Origin: Pseudomonadota bacterium
Lineage (GTDB): Bacteria > Pseudomonadota > Gammaproteobacteria > Burkholderiales > Burkholderiaceae
DNA length: 12,254 nt
Reading direction: 5' to 3'
Assembly (NCBI GenBank): GCA_029777935.1
Contig: JAKORH010000184.1
Span: forward strand, 1 to 12,254
The position numbers and the translations under genes are program-made. The notes below the pieces were generated by a model. The model was not told the DNA's origin. It did not search any database and was given only the letters and a program-made list of their open reading frames with translations. Below, piece by piece: positions 1 through 7,452 of this stretch; the first letter of the stretch is position 1, and each line of letters opens with the position of its first letter.

Positions 1-2
1 AG

Positions 3-1166
3 GTCGCGGTGCGGCCGGGGCTGCCGCGCTTCTGCGGCGGGCTGGCGGGCTATTTCGGCTACGACACGGTGCGGCTGATCGAGAAGAAGCTCGCGCAGCC
101 CAAGCCCGACGACCTCGGCCTGCCCGACATCCACCTGCTGCTGACCGAGGAGCTCGCGGTCATCGACAACCTGAGCGGCCGCGCCTACGTGATCGTGTAC
201 GCCGACGCCACGCATCCGGAAGGTTTCCAGCGCGCGCGCGAGCGGCTGCGCGAGCTGCGCGCGCGGCTGCACCGGCACATCGAGCCGCCGCACACGCGCG
301 CCAGCGTGCGCCGGCCGGAGATGCGCGAGTTCGGCAAGGAGAAATATCTCGCGGCGGTGGCGCGGTCGAAGGAATACATCGCTGCCGGCGACGTGATGCA
401 GGTGCAGATCGGCCAACGCATCAGCAAGCAGTTCGCCGATGCACCGCTGAGTTTGTACCGCGCGCTGCGCACGCTGAACCCGTCGCCGTACATGTACTTC
501 TATGACCTCGGCGATGCGCACATCGTCGGCGCCTCGCCCGAGATCCTGGTGAGGAGCGAAACGCGCGACGGCGAGCGCGTCGTCGCAATCCGCCCGATCG
601 CCGGCACGCGCCCGCGCGGCGGCACGCCGGAGCAGGATGCGAAACTCGCCGAGGAACTCGCCGCCGATCCGAAGGAGCGCGCCGAACACCTGATGCTGAT
701 CGATCTGGCGCGCAACGACATCGGCCGCATCGCGGAGATCGGCAGCGTCAAGGTGCCCGAGCAGTACGTGATCGAGCGCTACTCGCACGTGATGCATCTG
801 GTGAGCCACGTCGAGGGCAGGCTGAAGCAGGGCCTGACCAACCTCGACGTGCTGCGCGCGACGTTTCCCGCCGGCACGCTGTCCGGCGCGCCCAAGGTGC
901 GCGCGATGGAAATCATCGACGAGCTCGAGCCGGTCAAGCGCGGCATCTACGGTGGCGCGGTCGGGTATCTCAGCTTTGCCGGCGACATGGACCTGGCGAT
1001 CGCGATCCGCACCGGCGTGATCAAGGGCAACGTGCTGTACGCGCAGGCCGCGGCCGGCATCGTCGCCGACTCGGTGCCGGAGATGGAGTGGCGCGAGACG
1101 GAAGCCAAGGCACGGGCCGTGCTGCGCGCGGCCGAGCAGGTGGAGGACGGCTTCGATGTCGAGTGA
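3..1166 (+). CDS. trpE: Anthranilate synthase component I (5'-truncated by window edge)
   Basis: This is the large subunit of anthranilate synthase, which converts chorismate to anthranilate with ammonia delivered by TrpG, the first step of tryptophan synthesis. The frame is open from the left edge and about 387 residues are visible. TrpE is usually near 490-500 aa, so roughly 100-110 N-terminal residues, including the usual LLES feedback site, lie outside. Visible family motifs, in order, are [11 protein letters not shown] (second part of the tryptophan-binding and substrate region), [53 protein letters not shown] and [10 protein letters not shown], all typical of the chorismate-binding domain. 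The ATG of ltaE lies 11 bp inside its 3' end, so the two are probably translationally coupled. PabB and isochorismate synthase relatives are less likely given the trp neighbours. No truncation other than the window edge is seen. Confidence 0.97.
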   Translation, partial: VAVRPGLPRFCGGLAGYFGYDTVRLIEKKLAQPKPDDLGLPDIHLLLTEELAVIDNLSGRAYVIVYADATHPEGFQRARERLRELRARLHRHIEPPHTRASVRRPEMREFGKEKYLAAVARSKEYIAAGDVMQVQIGQRISKQFADAPLSLYRALRTLNPSPYMYFYDLGDAHIVGASPEILVRSETRDGERVVAIRPIAGTRPRGGTPEQDAKLAEELAADPKERAEHLMLIDLARNDIGRIAEIGSVKVPEQYVIERYSHVMHLVSHVEGRLKQGLTNLDVLRATFPAGTLSGAPKVRAMEIIDELEPVKRGIYGGAVGYLSFAGDMDLAIAIRTGVIKGNVLYAQAAAGIVADSVPEMEWRETEAKARAVLRAAEQVEDGFDVE

Positions 1167-2187
1167 TCTCGTCGACCTGCGCAGCGACACTGTCACGCGG
1201 CCCACGCTGGGCATGCGCAAGGCCATGCACGACGCCGAAGTCGGCGACGACGTATTCGGCGACGACCCGACCGTCAACTGGCTGCAGGCCGTGCTAGCAG
1301 AGCGGCTGGGCTTCGCGGCGGGGCTTTTCATGCCGAGCGGCACGCAAAGCAACCTCGCGGCGCTGATGACGCATTGCCAGCGCGGCGACGAAGTGATCGT
1401 CGGCCAGAACGCGCACACGTATCGCTACGAGGCGGGCGGCGCGGCGGTGCTCGGCTCGATCCAGCCGCAGCCGATCGAACACGCACCGGACGGCTCGCTG
1501 CCGCTCGAGAAGATCGCCGCCGCGATCAAGCCCGACGATCCGCACTACGCGCGCACGCGGCTGCTGGCGCTGGAGAACACCCTCGGCGGCAAGGCCGTGC
1601 CGCTCGATTACTGCCGGCAGGCGACCGAGCTGGCGCATTCACGCGGGCTGGCCACGCATCTGGACGGCGCGCGCTACTTCAATGCAGTAACCGCGCTCGG
1701 TTGCGGCGAACGCGGACTCGCGCGCGGCTTCGACAGCGTGTCGGTGTGCCTGAGCAAGGGGCTCGGCGCGCCGGTGGGTTCGGTGCTGCTGGGTTCACTC
1801 GAGTTCATCGAGCGCGCAAGGCGGGCGCGCAAGATGCTCGGCGGCGCGCTGCGGCAGGCCGGCGTGCTCGCCGCGGCGGGCCTGTACGCGCTCGAACATC
1901 ACGTCGCGCGGCTGGCCGACGATCACGCCAACGCGCAACGGCTGGCCGACGGACTGCGCGCGATCGACGTCCTCGCCGTCGACGGCCCGCATACCAACAT
2001 GGTGTTCGTCCGCGTGCCGCCGGACAGAGCCGCCGCGCTCGCGGCGTTCCTGCGCCAGCGCGGAGTCATCGTGCTGCCGCACGCGTCGATGCGGTTGGTC
2101 ACGCATCTCGATGTCGACCGCGCGGGCATCGAGCGGGCGGTCCTCGCCTTTGGAGCATTCTTCGCAGCCGACGAAAGCGCTGAGTGA
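1156..2187 (+). CDS. ltaE: Low-specificity L-threonine aldolase
   Basis: This is a PLP-dependent fold-type I enzyme that cleaves L-threonine or allo-threonine to glycine and acetaldehyde; family members act on several beta-hydroxy amino acids. The 343-aa length is normal. Seen: the N-terminal signature [11 protein letters not shown], then [12 protein letters not shown] (about 30-41), SGTQSN (61-66), the ring-stacking His87 in QNAHTY, ENT (140-142), HLDGAR (168-173, with the Asp that contacts the pyridine nitrogen) and the Schiff-base Lys201 in [10 protein letters not shown]. The ATG at 1156 lies inside trpE, and no in-frame alternative keeps the DLRSDT start. Its stop overlaps the GTG of the next gene. 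It lies between trpE and trpG, which encode two subunits of one enzyme, so it is probably cotranscribed with them. A direct role in tryptophan synthesis is not established; a link through glycine/serine supply is only inference. Confidence 0.95.
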   Translation: MSSDLVDLRSDTVTRPTLGMRKAMHDAEVGDDVFGDDPTVNWLQAVLAERLGFAAGLFMPSGTQSNLAALMTHCQRGDEVIVGQNAHTYRYEAGGAAVLGSIQPQPIEHAPDGSLPLEKIAAAIKPDDPHYARTRLLALENTLGGKAVPLDYCRQATELAHSRGLATHLDGARYFNAVTALGCGERGLARGFDSVSVCLSKGLGAPVGSVLLGSLEFIERARRARKMLGGALRQAGVLAAAGLYALEHHVARLADDHANAQRLADGLRAIDVLAVDGPHTNMVFVRVPPDRAAALAAFLRQRGVIVLPHASMRLVTHLDVDRAGIERAVLAFGAFFAADESAE

Positions 2188-2576
2188 ACCACAGAGACAC
2201 AGAGGCACAGAGGGATTCGCTGTCCGAGCAGGTCATCGGCGCGGCGATCGAGGTGCATCGTGCGCTTGGTCCCGGGCTGCTCGAGTCCGCATACGAATTG
2301 TGTTTGTGTCACGAGCTTTCGCTGCGAGGGCTTGACTTCCGGCGGCAAGTCGAACTTCCGCTCGAATACAAAGGCTTGAAGCTCGACGCGGGATACCGTA
2401 TCGACTTGATCGTACGGGATCAATTGGTCGTTGAGCTGAAATCCGTTGAACGATTGCAGCCGATTCACGATGCGCAACTGCTGACCTATCTGAAGCTTTC
2501 GGGCGTGCGAACCGGACTGCTCTTGAATCTTCACGAAGCGGTGCTTCGTAATGGCATCAAGCGCCTGAGATTCTGA
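2184..2576 (+). CDS. GxxExxY protein, PD-(D/E)xK nuclease superfamily
   Basis: A 130-aa member of the GxxExxY family (TIGR04256, PF13366-like), a group of unknown function with a PD-(D/E)xK nuclease-like fold. Seen: the naming motif G31-LL-E34-SA-Y37 within [12 protein letters not shown], then YRIDLIV with Asp74, VELKS with Glu84 and Lys86, and [10 protein letters not shown] with Gln98. These match the order of the E, D, ExK and Q residues of the nuclease core, so the active site looks intact. The GTG start overlaps the ltaE stop (GTGA) and there is no evident Shine-Dalgarno sequence, so expression probably relies on coupling to ltaE. No later start codon keeps the conserved helix before GPG. 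Residues 2-10 are encoded by the flanking repeat. Nuclease activity is inferred from the fold and has not been shown. Confidence 0.88.
   Translation: MNHRDTEAQRDSLSEQVIGAAIEVHRALGPGLLESAYELCLCHELSLRGLDFRRQVELPLEYKGLKLDAGYRIDLIVRDQLVVELKSVERLQPIHDAQLLTYLKLSGVRTGLLLNLHEAVLRNGIKRLRF
2188..2212 (+). repeat. Left inverted repeat of the GxxExxY cassette
   Basis: The sequence from 2189 is three tandem 8-bp units: CCACAGAG, ACACAGAG, GCACAGAG. It matches the reverse complement of 2583-2607 at 24 of 25 positions. It begins just after the ltaE stop codon and encodes the first residues (NHRDTEAQR) of the GxxExxY protein. Confidence 0.9.
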
Positions 2577-2582
2577 TTATTT

Positions 2583-2607
2583 CTCTGTGCCTCTGTGCCT
2601 CTGTGGT
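2583..2607 (-). repeat. Right inverted repeat of the GxxExxY cassette
   Basis: Inverted copy of the left repeat, read as CTCTGTGC, CTCTGTGC, CTCTGTGG on the + strand, followed by T. One mismatch to the left copy lies in the second 8-bp unit. It starts 6 bp after the GxxExxY stop and ends 7 bp before the trpG ATG, so it forms the whole untranslated leader of trpG. Confidence 0.9.
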
Positions 2608-2609
2608 GA
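2605..2609 (+). promoter_or_regulatory. Repeat-derived ribosome binding site of trpG
   Basis: GGTGA lies 5 nt before the ATG at 2615 and is the only Shine-Dalgarno-like sequence near the start. Its first three bases belong to the right inverted repeat of the cassette, so the insertion appears to have replaced or rebuilt the native trpG translation signal. The assignment rests on spacing and partial complementarity only. Confidence 0.4.
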
Positions 2610-2614
2610 ATCAG

Positions 2615-3181
2615 ATGCTCTTGATGATCGACAACTACGACAGCTTCACCTACAACCTCGTGCAGTACTTCGGCGAGCTGGGTGAAGACGTGCGGGTGGC
2701 GCGTAACGACGAGATCACGCTGGACGAGATCGCCGCGATGAAGCCCGACCGCATCTGCATTTCCCCGGGGCCGTGCACGCCCGCCGAGGCCGGCATCTCG
2801 CTCGACGTGCTGAAGCGCTTCAGCGGTAGCGTTCCGATCCTCGGCGTCTGCCTCGGGCACCAGGCGATCGGCCACGCGTTTGGCGGCAAGGTGATCCGCG
2901 CGCAGACGCTGATGCACGGAAAGTGCGCGCCGGTCGAGCACACCGGTGGGGGCGTCTTCAAGGGGCTGCCGTCGCCGTTCACCGCGACCCGCTACCACTC
3001 GCTGGCGGTCGAGCGCGCATCGCTGCCGGCCTGTCTCGAGATCACCGCGTGGACTGCCGACGGCGAGATCATGGGGCTGCGTCACAAGACGCTCGCAGTG
3101 CAGGGTGTGCAGTTCCATCCGGAATCGATCGCGACCGAATACGGGCATGAGTTGCTGAGGAACTTCCTGAGTCAAAACTGA
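2615..3181 (+). CDS. trpG: Anthranilate synthase component II, glutamine amidotransferase
   Basis: This is the class I glutamine amidotransferase subunit that hydrolyses glutamine and channels ammonia to TrpE; in many bacteria it also serves PabB in folate synthesis. The product is 188 aa, normal for the family. Seen: the N-terminal signature [20 protein letters not shown], the oxyanion-strand motif SPGPCTP (50-56), the nucleophile Cys79 in [10 protein letters not shown], and the His168/Glu170 pair in VQFHPES. I chose ATG 2615 because family members start [11 protein letters not shown]. Upstream GTG codons at 2603 and 2606 lie inside the cassette repeat and would add repeat-encoded residues. 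It is separated from its partner trpE by about 1.45 kb, whereas the two are usually adjacent. A palindromic repeat follows its stop. Confidence 0.97.
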   Translation: MLLMIDNYDSFTYNLVQYFGELGEDVRVARNDEITLDEIAAMKPDRICISPGPCTPAEAGISLDVLKRFSGSVPILGVCLGHQAIGHAFGGKVIRAQTLMHGKCAPVEHTGGGVFKGLPSPFTATRYHSLAVERASLPACLEITAWTADGEIMGLRHKTLAVQGVQFHPESIATEYGHELLRNFLSQN

Positions 3182-3187
3182 AAGGCG

Positions 3188-3268
3188 CCCTCACCCCGGC
3201 TCTCTCCCCGTGATCGGGGAGAGAGCAGGGCTCCATCGCCCGCATCAGCGGGAGAGGGGGGTGAAGGG
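3188..3268. repeat. Palindromic intergenic repeat between trpG and trpD
   Basis: The outer arms CCCTCACCCC (3188-3197) and GGGGTGAAGGG (3258-3268) pair with one bulge. Inside is a perfect 11-bp stem, CTCTCTCCCCG (3200-3210) with CGGGGAGAGAG (3215-3225), closed by the loop TGAT. The sequence resembles the CCCTCTCCC-type intergenic repeats common in proteobacteria. The transcript would fold into a strong hairpin, which could attenuate or stabilise the mRNA. It lacks a U-tract, so I do not call it an intrinsic terminator. Confidence 0.8.
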
Positions 3269-3298
3269 AGTCTGTCGAACTTCGTTGAGGAGTCAGTC

Positions 3299-4330
3299 AT
3301 GGCCATCACGCCGACCGAAGCGCTGGTCCGCTGCATCGAGCACCGCGAGATCTTCCACGACGAGATGCTGTCGCTGTGGCGCAAGCTGATGAGCGGGGAC
3401 CTGACGCCGGTGCAGATCGCCGCGGTCACGATGGGGCTGCGGGTGAAGAAGGAGACGATCGGCGAGATCGCTGCCGCCGCGCAAATCATGCGCGAGTTCG
3501 CGACCAAGGTGCCGATCGCCGACCCTGCGAACCTGGTCGACATCGTCGGCACCGGCGGCGACGCCGCGCACACATTCAACATCTCGACCGCGGCGATGTT
3601 CGCGGTGGCCGCGGCCGGCGGGCGCGTGGCCAAGCACGGCGGCCGCAGCGTGTCGTCGAGTTCGGGCAGCGCCGACGTGCTCGAAGCGCTCGGAGCCAAC
3701 ATCAACCTGGCGCCGGACAAGGTCGCGCGCTGCCTGGAGGAGACCGGCATCGGCTTCATGTTCGCGCCCAACCATCACGCGGCGATGAAGCACGCCGCGC
3801 CGGTGCGCAAGGAACTCGGCGTGCGCACGATCTTCAACATCCTGGGCCCCTTGACCAACCCGGCCGGCGCGCCGAACCAGTTGATGGGCGTGTTCCACCC
3901 GGACCTCGTCGGTATCCAGGTGCGCGTGCTGCAGCAGCTCGGATCGAGGCACGTGCTGGTTGTCTACGGCAAGGACGGCATGGACGAGGTGTCGCTCGGA
4001 GCGGCGACGATGGTCGGCGAACTGAAGAACGGCGACGTGCGCGAGTACGAAATCCATCCCGAGGACTTCGGCCTCTCCATGGTGTCGAACCGCGGGCTGA
4101 AGGTGAGCAATGCGACCGAGTCGCGCGCGATGGTGCTGGAGGCGCTGGAGAACGCGCAGGGCACGCCGCGCGAGATCGTGACGCTGAACGCCGGCGTGGC
4201 GCTGTACGCCGCTGACGTGGCCGGCTCGATCGACGACGGCCTCCGGATCGCGCGCGAGACGATCGCCAGCGGCGCGGCGCGGCGCAAGCTCGACCAGTTC
4301 GTCGCGCTGACGCAGAAGCTCGCAGCGTAA
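3299..4330 (+). CDS. trpD: Anthranilate phosphoribosyltransferase
   Basis: Transfers the phosphoribosyl group of PRPP to anthranilate, giving phosphoribosylanthranilate, the second step of tryptophan synthesis. The 343 aa is the expected length and the gene is not fused to trpG. Seen: the N-terminal helical region with [13 protein letters not shown], the PRPP-binding loop GTGGD (84-88), NISTAAMF, the long KHGGRSVSS...SGSADVLE segment (112-129), [13 protein letters not shown] (176-188) and the metal-binding DE pair (229-230) in [16 protein letters not shown] at 3287-3292 lies 6 nt before the ATG and fixes the start. The N-terminal sequence is typical of Burkholderiales TrpD. It lies between two palindromic repeats but should still be cotranscribed with trpG and trpC. 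Confidence 0.97.
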   Translation: MAITPTEALVRCIEHREIFHDEMLSLWRKLMSGDLTPVQIAAVTMGLRVKKETIGEIAAAAQIMREFATKVPIADPANLVDIVGTGGDAAHTFNISTAAMFAVAAAGGRVAKHGGRSVSSSSGSADVLEALGANINLAPDKVARCLEETGIGFMFAPNHHAAMKHAAPVRKELGVRTIFNILGPLTNPAGAPNQLMGVFHPDLVGIQVRVLQQLGSRHVLVVYGKDGMDEVSLGAATMVGELKNGDVREYEIHPEDFGLSMVSNRGLKVSNATESRAMVLEALENAQGTPREIVTLNAGVALYAADVAGSIDDGLRIARETIASGAARRKLDQFVALTQKLAA

Positions 4331-4338
4331 GGTTCGCC

Positions 4339-4410
4339 TGTCGCCCCGGCGCAGGCCGGGGCCCAATTTCGGGCGCTGAAACTTGGGCTCCGGCCTCCGC
4401 CGGGGCGACA
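4339..4410. repeat. 72-bp palindromic element between trpD and trpC
   Basis: The ends TGTCGCCCCGGCG (4339-4351) and CGCCGGGGCGACA (4398-4410) are perfect 13-bp inverted repeats, and the left arm also contains the local hairpin CCCCGGC-gca-GGCCGGGG. The element has the same length as the one at 6483-6554 and matches it at 61 of 72 positions by my hand alignment. It fills most of the trpD-trpC gap. It resembles REP/MITE-like elements; no associated transposase is seen in the window. Confidence 0.88.
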
Positions 4411-4434
4411 ATCCGAACAGCGCAAGGAATTGCA

Positions 4435-5223
4435 GTGACCGACATCCTCGAACGCATCATCGCCGTCAAGCGCGCCGAGATCGCGCACGCCGCCGCGCGC
4501 GAGCCGCTAGCGGCGCTGCGCGCGCGCGCCGAGGCGCGACGCGACCTGCGCCCGTTCGAAGGCGCGCTGCGCGCGAAGCTTGCCGCCGGGCTGCCGGCGG
4601 TGATTGCCGAGATCAAGAAGGCATCGCCGTCGAAGGGCGTGCTGCGCGAGGACTTCGATCCGGCCGTGATCGCCGACGGCTACGCGCGCCACGGCGCTGC
4701 CTGCCTGTCGGTGCTGACCGACGTGCAGTTCTTCCAGGGCGCGCCCGAGTATCTCGACCAGGCGCGGCAGGCGAGCGGCCTGCCGGCGCTGCGCAAGGAC
4801 TTCATCGTCGACGAGTATCAGGTCACGGAGGCGAGGGCGCTCGGCGCCGACTGCATCCTGCTGATCGTCGCCGCGCTCGATGCGCAGCGGCTGCGCGAGC
4901 TGGAGCGCGCGGCGCAAAGCTACGGCATGGACGTGCTGGTCGAGGTGCACGACGCGCGGGAGCTCGACGTCGCGCTGGCGCTCGAAACGGCCCTGATCGG
5001 CATCAACAACCGCAACCTGCACACGTTCGAGGTGTCGCTCGCGACCACGACCGACCTGCTGCCGCGCATTCCGTCCGGCAAGCTCGTGATCGCCGAGAGC
5101 GGCATCCTGCACCCGATCGACGTGGTCGCGCTGCGCGCCGCCGGTGTCAATGCATTCCTGGTCGGCGAGGCGTTCATGCGCGCGCCGGATCCGGGGCAGG
5201 CGCTGGCGCGGCTGTTCGACTAG
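4435..5223 (+). CDS. trpC: Indole-3-glycerol phosphate synthase
   Basis: A TIM-barrel enzyme that closes the indole ring, converting carboxyphenylamino-deoxyribulose phosphate to indole-3-glycerol phosphate. It is 262 aa and unifunctional, with no TrpF domain attached. Seen: the N-terminal [16 protein letters not shown] typical of the family, [11 protein letters not shown] (58-68, with substrate-binding and catalytic residues), Lys121 in [11 protein letters not shown], Glu170 in [15 protein letters not shown] (188-195) and AESGI (220-224). The start is a GTG with AAGGA at 4424-4428, 6 nt upstream; no nearer in-frame ATG preserves the N-terminus. It is the last trp gene in the window; trpF, trpB and trpA are absent and presumably elsewhere. 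Its TAG stop overlaps the stop of the converging transporter gene. Confidence 0.97.
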   Translation: MTDILERIIAVKRAEIAHAAAREPLAALRARAEARRDLRPFEGALRAKLAAGLPAVIAEIKKASPSKGVLREDFDPAVIADGYARHGAACLSVLTDVQFFQGAPEYLDQARQASGLPALRKDFIVDEYQVTEARALGADCILLIVAALDAQRLRELERAAQSYGMDVLVEVHDARELDVALALETALIGINNRNLHTFEVSLATTTDLLPRIPSGKLVIAESGILHPIDVVALRAAGVNAFLVGEAFMRAPDPGQALARLFD

Positions 5224-6410
5224 TGATGCGCGACGGCGGGCAGGAACGCCGCCGAGACCACGGTGACGAGCGCGATCGCGGCCATCGCGAGCAGAAGGAA
5301 GTCGAAGCCTTCCGCCTTGACCACCGGGCCGAGCAGATAGACCGCCACCGAGCTGATGCCGAAGGAGATCGTGATCCGCATGCCGGAGACGCGTGAACGC
5401 ATGCGATCGTCGATGAAGCGCACGACCATCGCGTCGGTGAACGGAATCGCGCCGAACACGAACGTCATCATCGCGATCACGAGCGCGTAGAACGCCCAAC
5501 CGTGCGCGTGCGCGGCGGCGACGAACAGCGGGATCTGCGCGGCGGCGATCACCAGCAGCAGCCGCTTGATCGGGTAGCGGTCGATCAGCCGGCCGACCAC
5601 GAGCTGCGCGAACGAGGCCAGCGCGTACACGCAGGCGAGCAGCAGTCCGAGCGTGGCCGGATCGATGACGACGGCGGACATGCGTTCGCGCAGCAGTTCG
5701 CCGTTGCCGTTGGTGGTGAAGTTGAACAGCAGGTTGCCGGTCGTGGCGGTCAGCGTGATCACCGCCAGCGCTCGCGCCATCGAGTCGAGCGGCAGCGGCG
5801 CCCTGGACGCGGCGCGGCGCGCCGGCGGCTCGCTCTCGGCCGCCACGCGCGCGAACACGATGCCGCACACGAACGACAGCATGCCGGGCACCGCGAACGC
5901 CGCACGCCAGCCGAAGTACTTGACCAGGAACCCCGTCAGCACGGCGGCGAGCGCGATGCCCAGGTTGCCGGCCAGGCCGTTGATGCCGATCGTGCGTCCC
6001 GGCGTGACCGACTTCTGCACCAGCATCGGAATGCCGACCGGGTGATAGATCGAAGCGAACACGCCGACCAGCGTCAGCGCGAGCCCCATCTGCCACGCGC
6101 TGGTGGTCAGCGCGACTAGGAACAGCGACGCGCCCAGCCCGAAGAAGAAGATCAGCATCATCGGCCGCCGCCCCCACGAATCGCCGAGCTTGCCGGATGG
6201 CGCTGCGCCGAGGCCGAAGGCGAAGAACGCCCCGGTCGCGTACGGCATCAGATCCTCCCAGTGCCCGAAGCCGAAATCGTGCGCGATCACGCCGACCGCG
6301 GCGGCGAAGATCAGCAGCACCAGGTGATCGAGCGCGTGCGCGACGTTCAGCAGCAGCGACAGCGGCTGCGTGTGCGAGTGGGCCGTGACGGCGGGTGCGG
6401 TGGCGCTCAT
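5220..6410 (-). CDS. MFS transporter
   Basis: An integral inner-membrane permease of the major facilitator superfamily, 396 aa from the chosen start, the usual size for 12 transmembrane helices. Seen: a short polar N-terminus, then regularly spaced hydrophobic segments; the motif A loop [13 protein letters not shown] between helices 2 and 3; [11 protein letters not shown] in helix 4; and [16 protein letters not shown] followed by [12 protein letters not shown] around helices 5-6. A central loop rich in Glu, Arg and Ala separates the two halves. The HPVG pattern recalls drug-efflux members such as the fosmidomycin-resistance group, but the substrate cannot be told from the sequence. Starts at 6410 (MSATAP) and 6419 (MRGMSA) are both possible, and neither has a clear ribosome binding site. 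It converges on trpC with a 4-bp overlap. Confidence 0.9.
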   Translation of the reverse strand: MSATAPAVTAHSHTQPLSLLLNVAHALDHLVLLIFAAAVGVIAHDFGFGHWEDLMPYATGAFFAFGLGAAPSGKLGDSWGRRPMMLIFFFGLGASLFLVALTTSAWQMGLALTLVGVFASIYHPVGIPMLVQKSVTPGRTIGINGLAGNLGIALAAVLTGFLVKYFGWRAAFAVPGMLSFVCGIVFARVAAESEPPARRAASRAPLPLDSMARALAVITLTATTGNLLFNFTTNGNGELLRERMSAVVIDPATLGLLLACVYALASFAQLVVGRLIDRYPIKRLLLVIAAAQIPLFVAAAHAHGWAFYALVIAMMTFVFGAIPFTDAMVVRFIDDRMRSRVSGMRITISFGISSVAVYLLGPVVKAEGFDFLLLAMAAIALVTVVSAAFLPAVAHH

Positions 6411-6482
6411 GCCGCGCATTTTCGCACTTGTGCTCAGCGAGCGATCTCCGCCGCAAGGACGCACGACCGTGCGCTATCCGAT

Positions 6483-6554
6483 CGTCACCCCGGCGCAGGC
6501 CGGGGCCCAATTTTGGCCGCTGCAAATTAGGCCCCGGCCTGCGCCGGGGTGACG
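6483..6554. repeat. 72-bp palindromic element, second copy, MFS-ung intergenic
   Basis: Perfect 25-bp inverted repeats at 6483-6507 and 6530-6554, beginning CGTCACCCCGGCG and ending CGCCGGGGTGACG, separated by 22 nt. It is the same family as 4339-4410. The two terminal base-pair differences from that copy are compensatory (T-A against C-G at the ends, G-C against A-T at the fifth pair), so pairing has been conserved. Confidence 0.92.
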
Positions 6555-6571
6555 GCGCGCCAGCGCATCGT

Positions 6572-6640
6572 GTCATGCCCGCGAAAGCGGGCATCCAGCC
6601 GGCCGCGCGGTCCCTGGATTCCCGCCTTCGCGGGAATGAC
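6572..6640. repeat. 69-bp palindromic element with two hairpins
   Basis: The arms at 6572-6598 and 6614-6640 are inverted copies with 3 mismatches over 27 bp. Each arm is itself a hairpin: ATGCCCGC-GAAA-GCGGGCAT on the left and ATTCCCGC-CTTC-GCGGGAAT on the right. Two of the three mismatches are the G/C against T/A swap that keeps both hairpins paired. It belongs to the widespread GTCATTCCCGCG-type proteobacterial repeats and lies 17 bp from the preceding element. Confidence 0.92.
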
Positions 6641-6684
6641 CTCTGATGGCGCATCGTCCCCGAGCGGGCTGATAGGCTGCTCGC

Positions 6685-7401
6685 GTGACCGCGCCGACTC
6701 CGCAGTTCGCACCGCCGCTGGTCGCGCAATTCGACGCGCTGCCCGCCGACTGGCGCACGCAGACAGCGGCGTTCGTAGATTCGCCCGCGTGTGCGGCGCT
6801 CGCCGCGTTCGTCGACGGCCGCGTCGCGGCCGGCGCAACCGTGTTTCCGCCGCGGCCGCTGCGCGCGCTCGAACTGACGCCGTTTGCAGACGTGCGCGTC
6901 GTGATCCTCGGCCAGGATCCGTATCACGGCGCGGGCCAGGCGCACGGTCTCGCGTTCTCGGTGCCCGACGGCACGCGGACGCCGCCGAGCCTGCGCAACA
7001 TCTTCCTCGAACTGCAGCGCGACTTGCACCTCGCTCCGCCGCGCAGCGGTGACCTCGCGCGCTGGGCGCGGCAGGGCGTGCTGCTGCTGAACGCAGTGAT
7101 GACGGTCGAGGAAAGCCGGCCCGCGAGCCATGCCGGCAAAGGGTGGGAGAAGTTCACCGACCTGATTGTCGAGCGGCTGGCGCGCGATGCGGCGCCGAAG
7201 GCTTACCTGCTGTGGGGCGCGCACGCGCAAGCCAAGGCGCCGATGATCGCGGCGGCCGCGCGCGGCCATCTGGTGCTGAGCGCCAATCATCCGTCGCCGT
7301 TGTCGGCGCGGCGCGGCCCGCAGCCGTTCCTCGGCTGCCGGCATTTCTCACGGGCCAACGCGTTCCTGCGCGAACATGGCCGCGGCGCGATCGACTGGTA
7401 G
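6685..7401 (+). CDS. ung: Uracil-DNA glycosylase, family 1
   Basis: Excises uracil from DNA to start base excision repair. At 238 aa it is a standard family 1 enzyme. Seen: water-activating Asp78 in VVILGQDPYHG, the Phe/Ser substrate region AFSVPDGTRTPPSLRNIF, Asn136 in LLLNAVMTVEE, SHAGKGWEKFTD, and the DNA-intercalation loop HPSPLSA with catalytic His202. The start is a GTG with no convincing Shine-Dalgarno sequence. A weak -10-like TAGGCT at 6673-6678 ends 6 nt before the start, so a very short or leaderless transcript is possible, but this is speculative. It diverges from the transporter gene, with two palindromic elements between them. The position just after the trp block fits the trpC-ung order I recall from Burkholderia-type genomes. 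Confidence 0.96.
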   Translation: MTAPTPQFAPPLVAQFDALPADWRTQTAAFVDSPACAALAAFVDGRVAAGATVFPPRPLRALELTPFADVRVVILGQDPYHGAGQAHGLAFSVPDGTRTPPSLRNIFLELQRDLHLAPPRSGDLARWARQGVLLLNAVMTVEESRPASHAGKGWEKFTDLIVERLARDAAPKAYLLWGAHAQAKAPMIAAAARGHLVLSANHPSPLSARRGPQPFLGCRHFSRANAFLREHGRGAIDW

Positions 7402-7452
7402 CGCCGCTGCGACAATGGAGCATCGTCTAGGAACCTTCGAATTGGAGTACGC

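Larger units (their letters stand above)
2188..2607. mobile_element. Putative GxxExxY cassette bounded by inverted repeats
   Basis: A 420-bp unit inserted between ltaE and trpG, made of one gene and two 25-bp inverted repeats, one at each edge. G+C content drops inside it (48% over 2401-2460, against about 75% in trpC), consistent with foreign origin. GxxExxY genes in other genomes are, to my knowledge, often accompanied by similar low-complexity flanking repeats, but no transposition mechanism is known to me and no transposase is encoded here. No clear target-site duplication is visible next to the repeats. Calling it mobile is inference from the repeat boundaries, composition and position in an otherwise conserved operon. 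Confidence 0.5.

Noticed and set aside
2189..2606. CRISPR array based on the repeated 8-bp unit
   Set aside because: The units are contiguous without spacers and occur as two inverted blocks flanking a gene.
3188..3268. trp attenuator or intrinsic terminator between trpG and trpD
   Set aside because: Strong hairpins are present, but there is no U-tract and no leader peptide with tandem Trp codons; the sequence fits a dispersed intergenic repeat better.
4507..7344. 945-codon open frame on the minus strand across trpC, the transporter and ung
   Set aside because: It is antisense or out of frame to three well-supported genes and is Arg/Ala/Gly-rich low-complexity sequence typical of shadow frames in high-G+C DNA.
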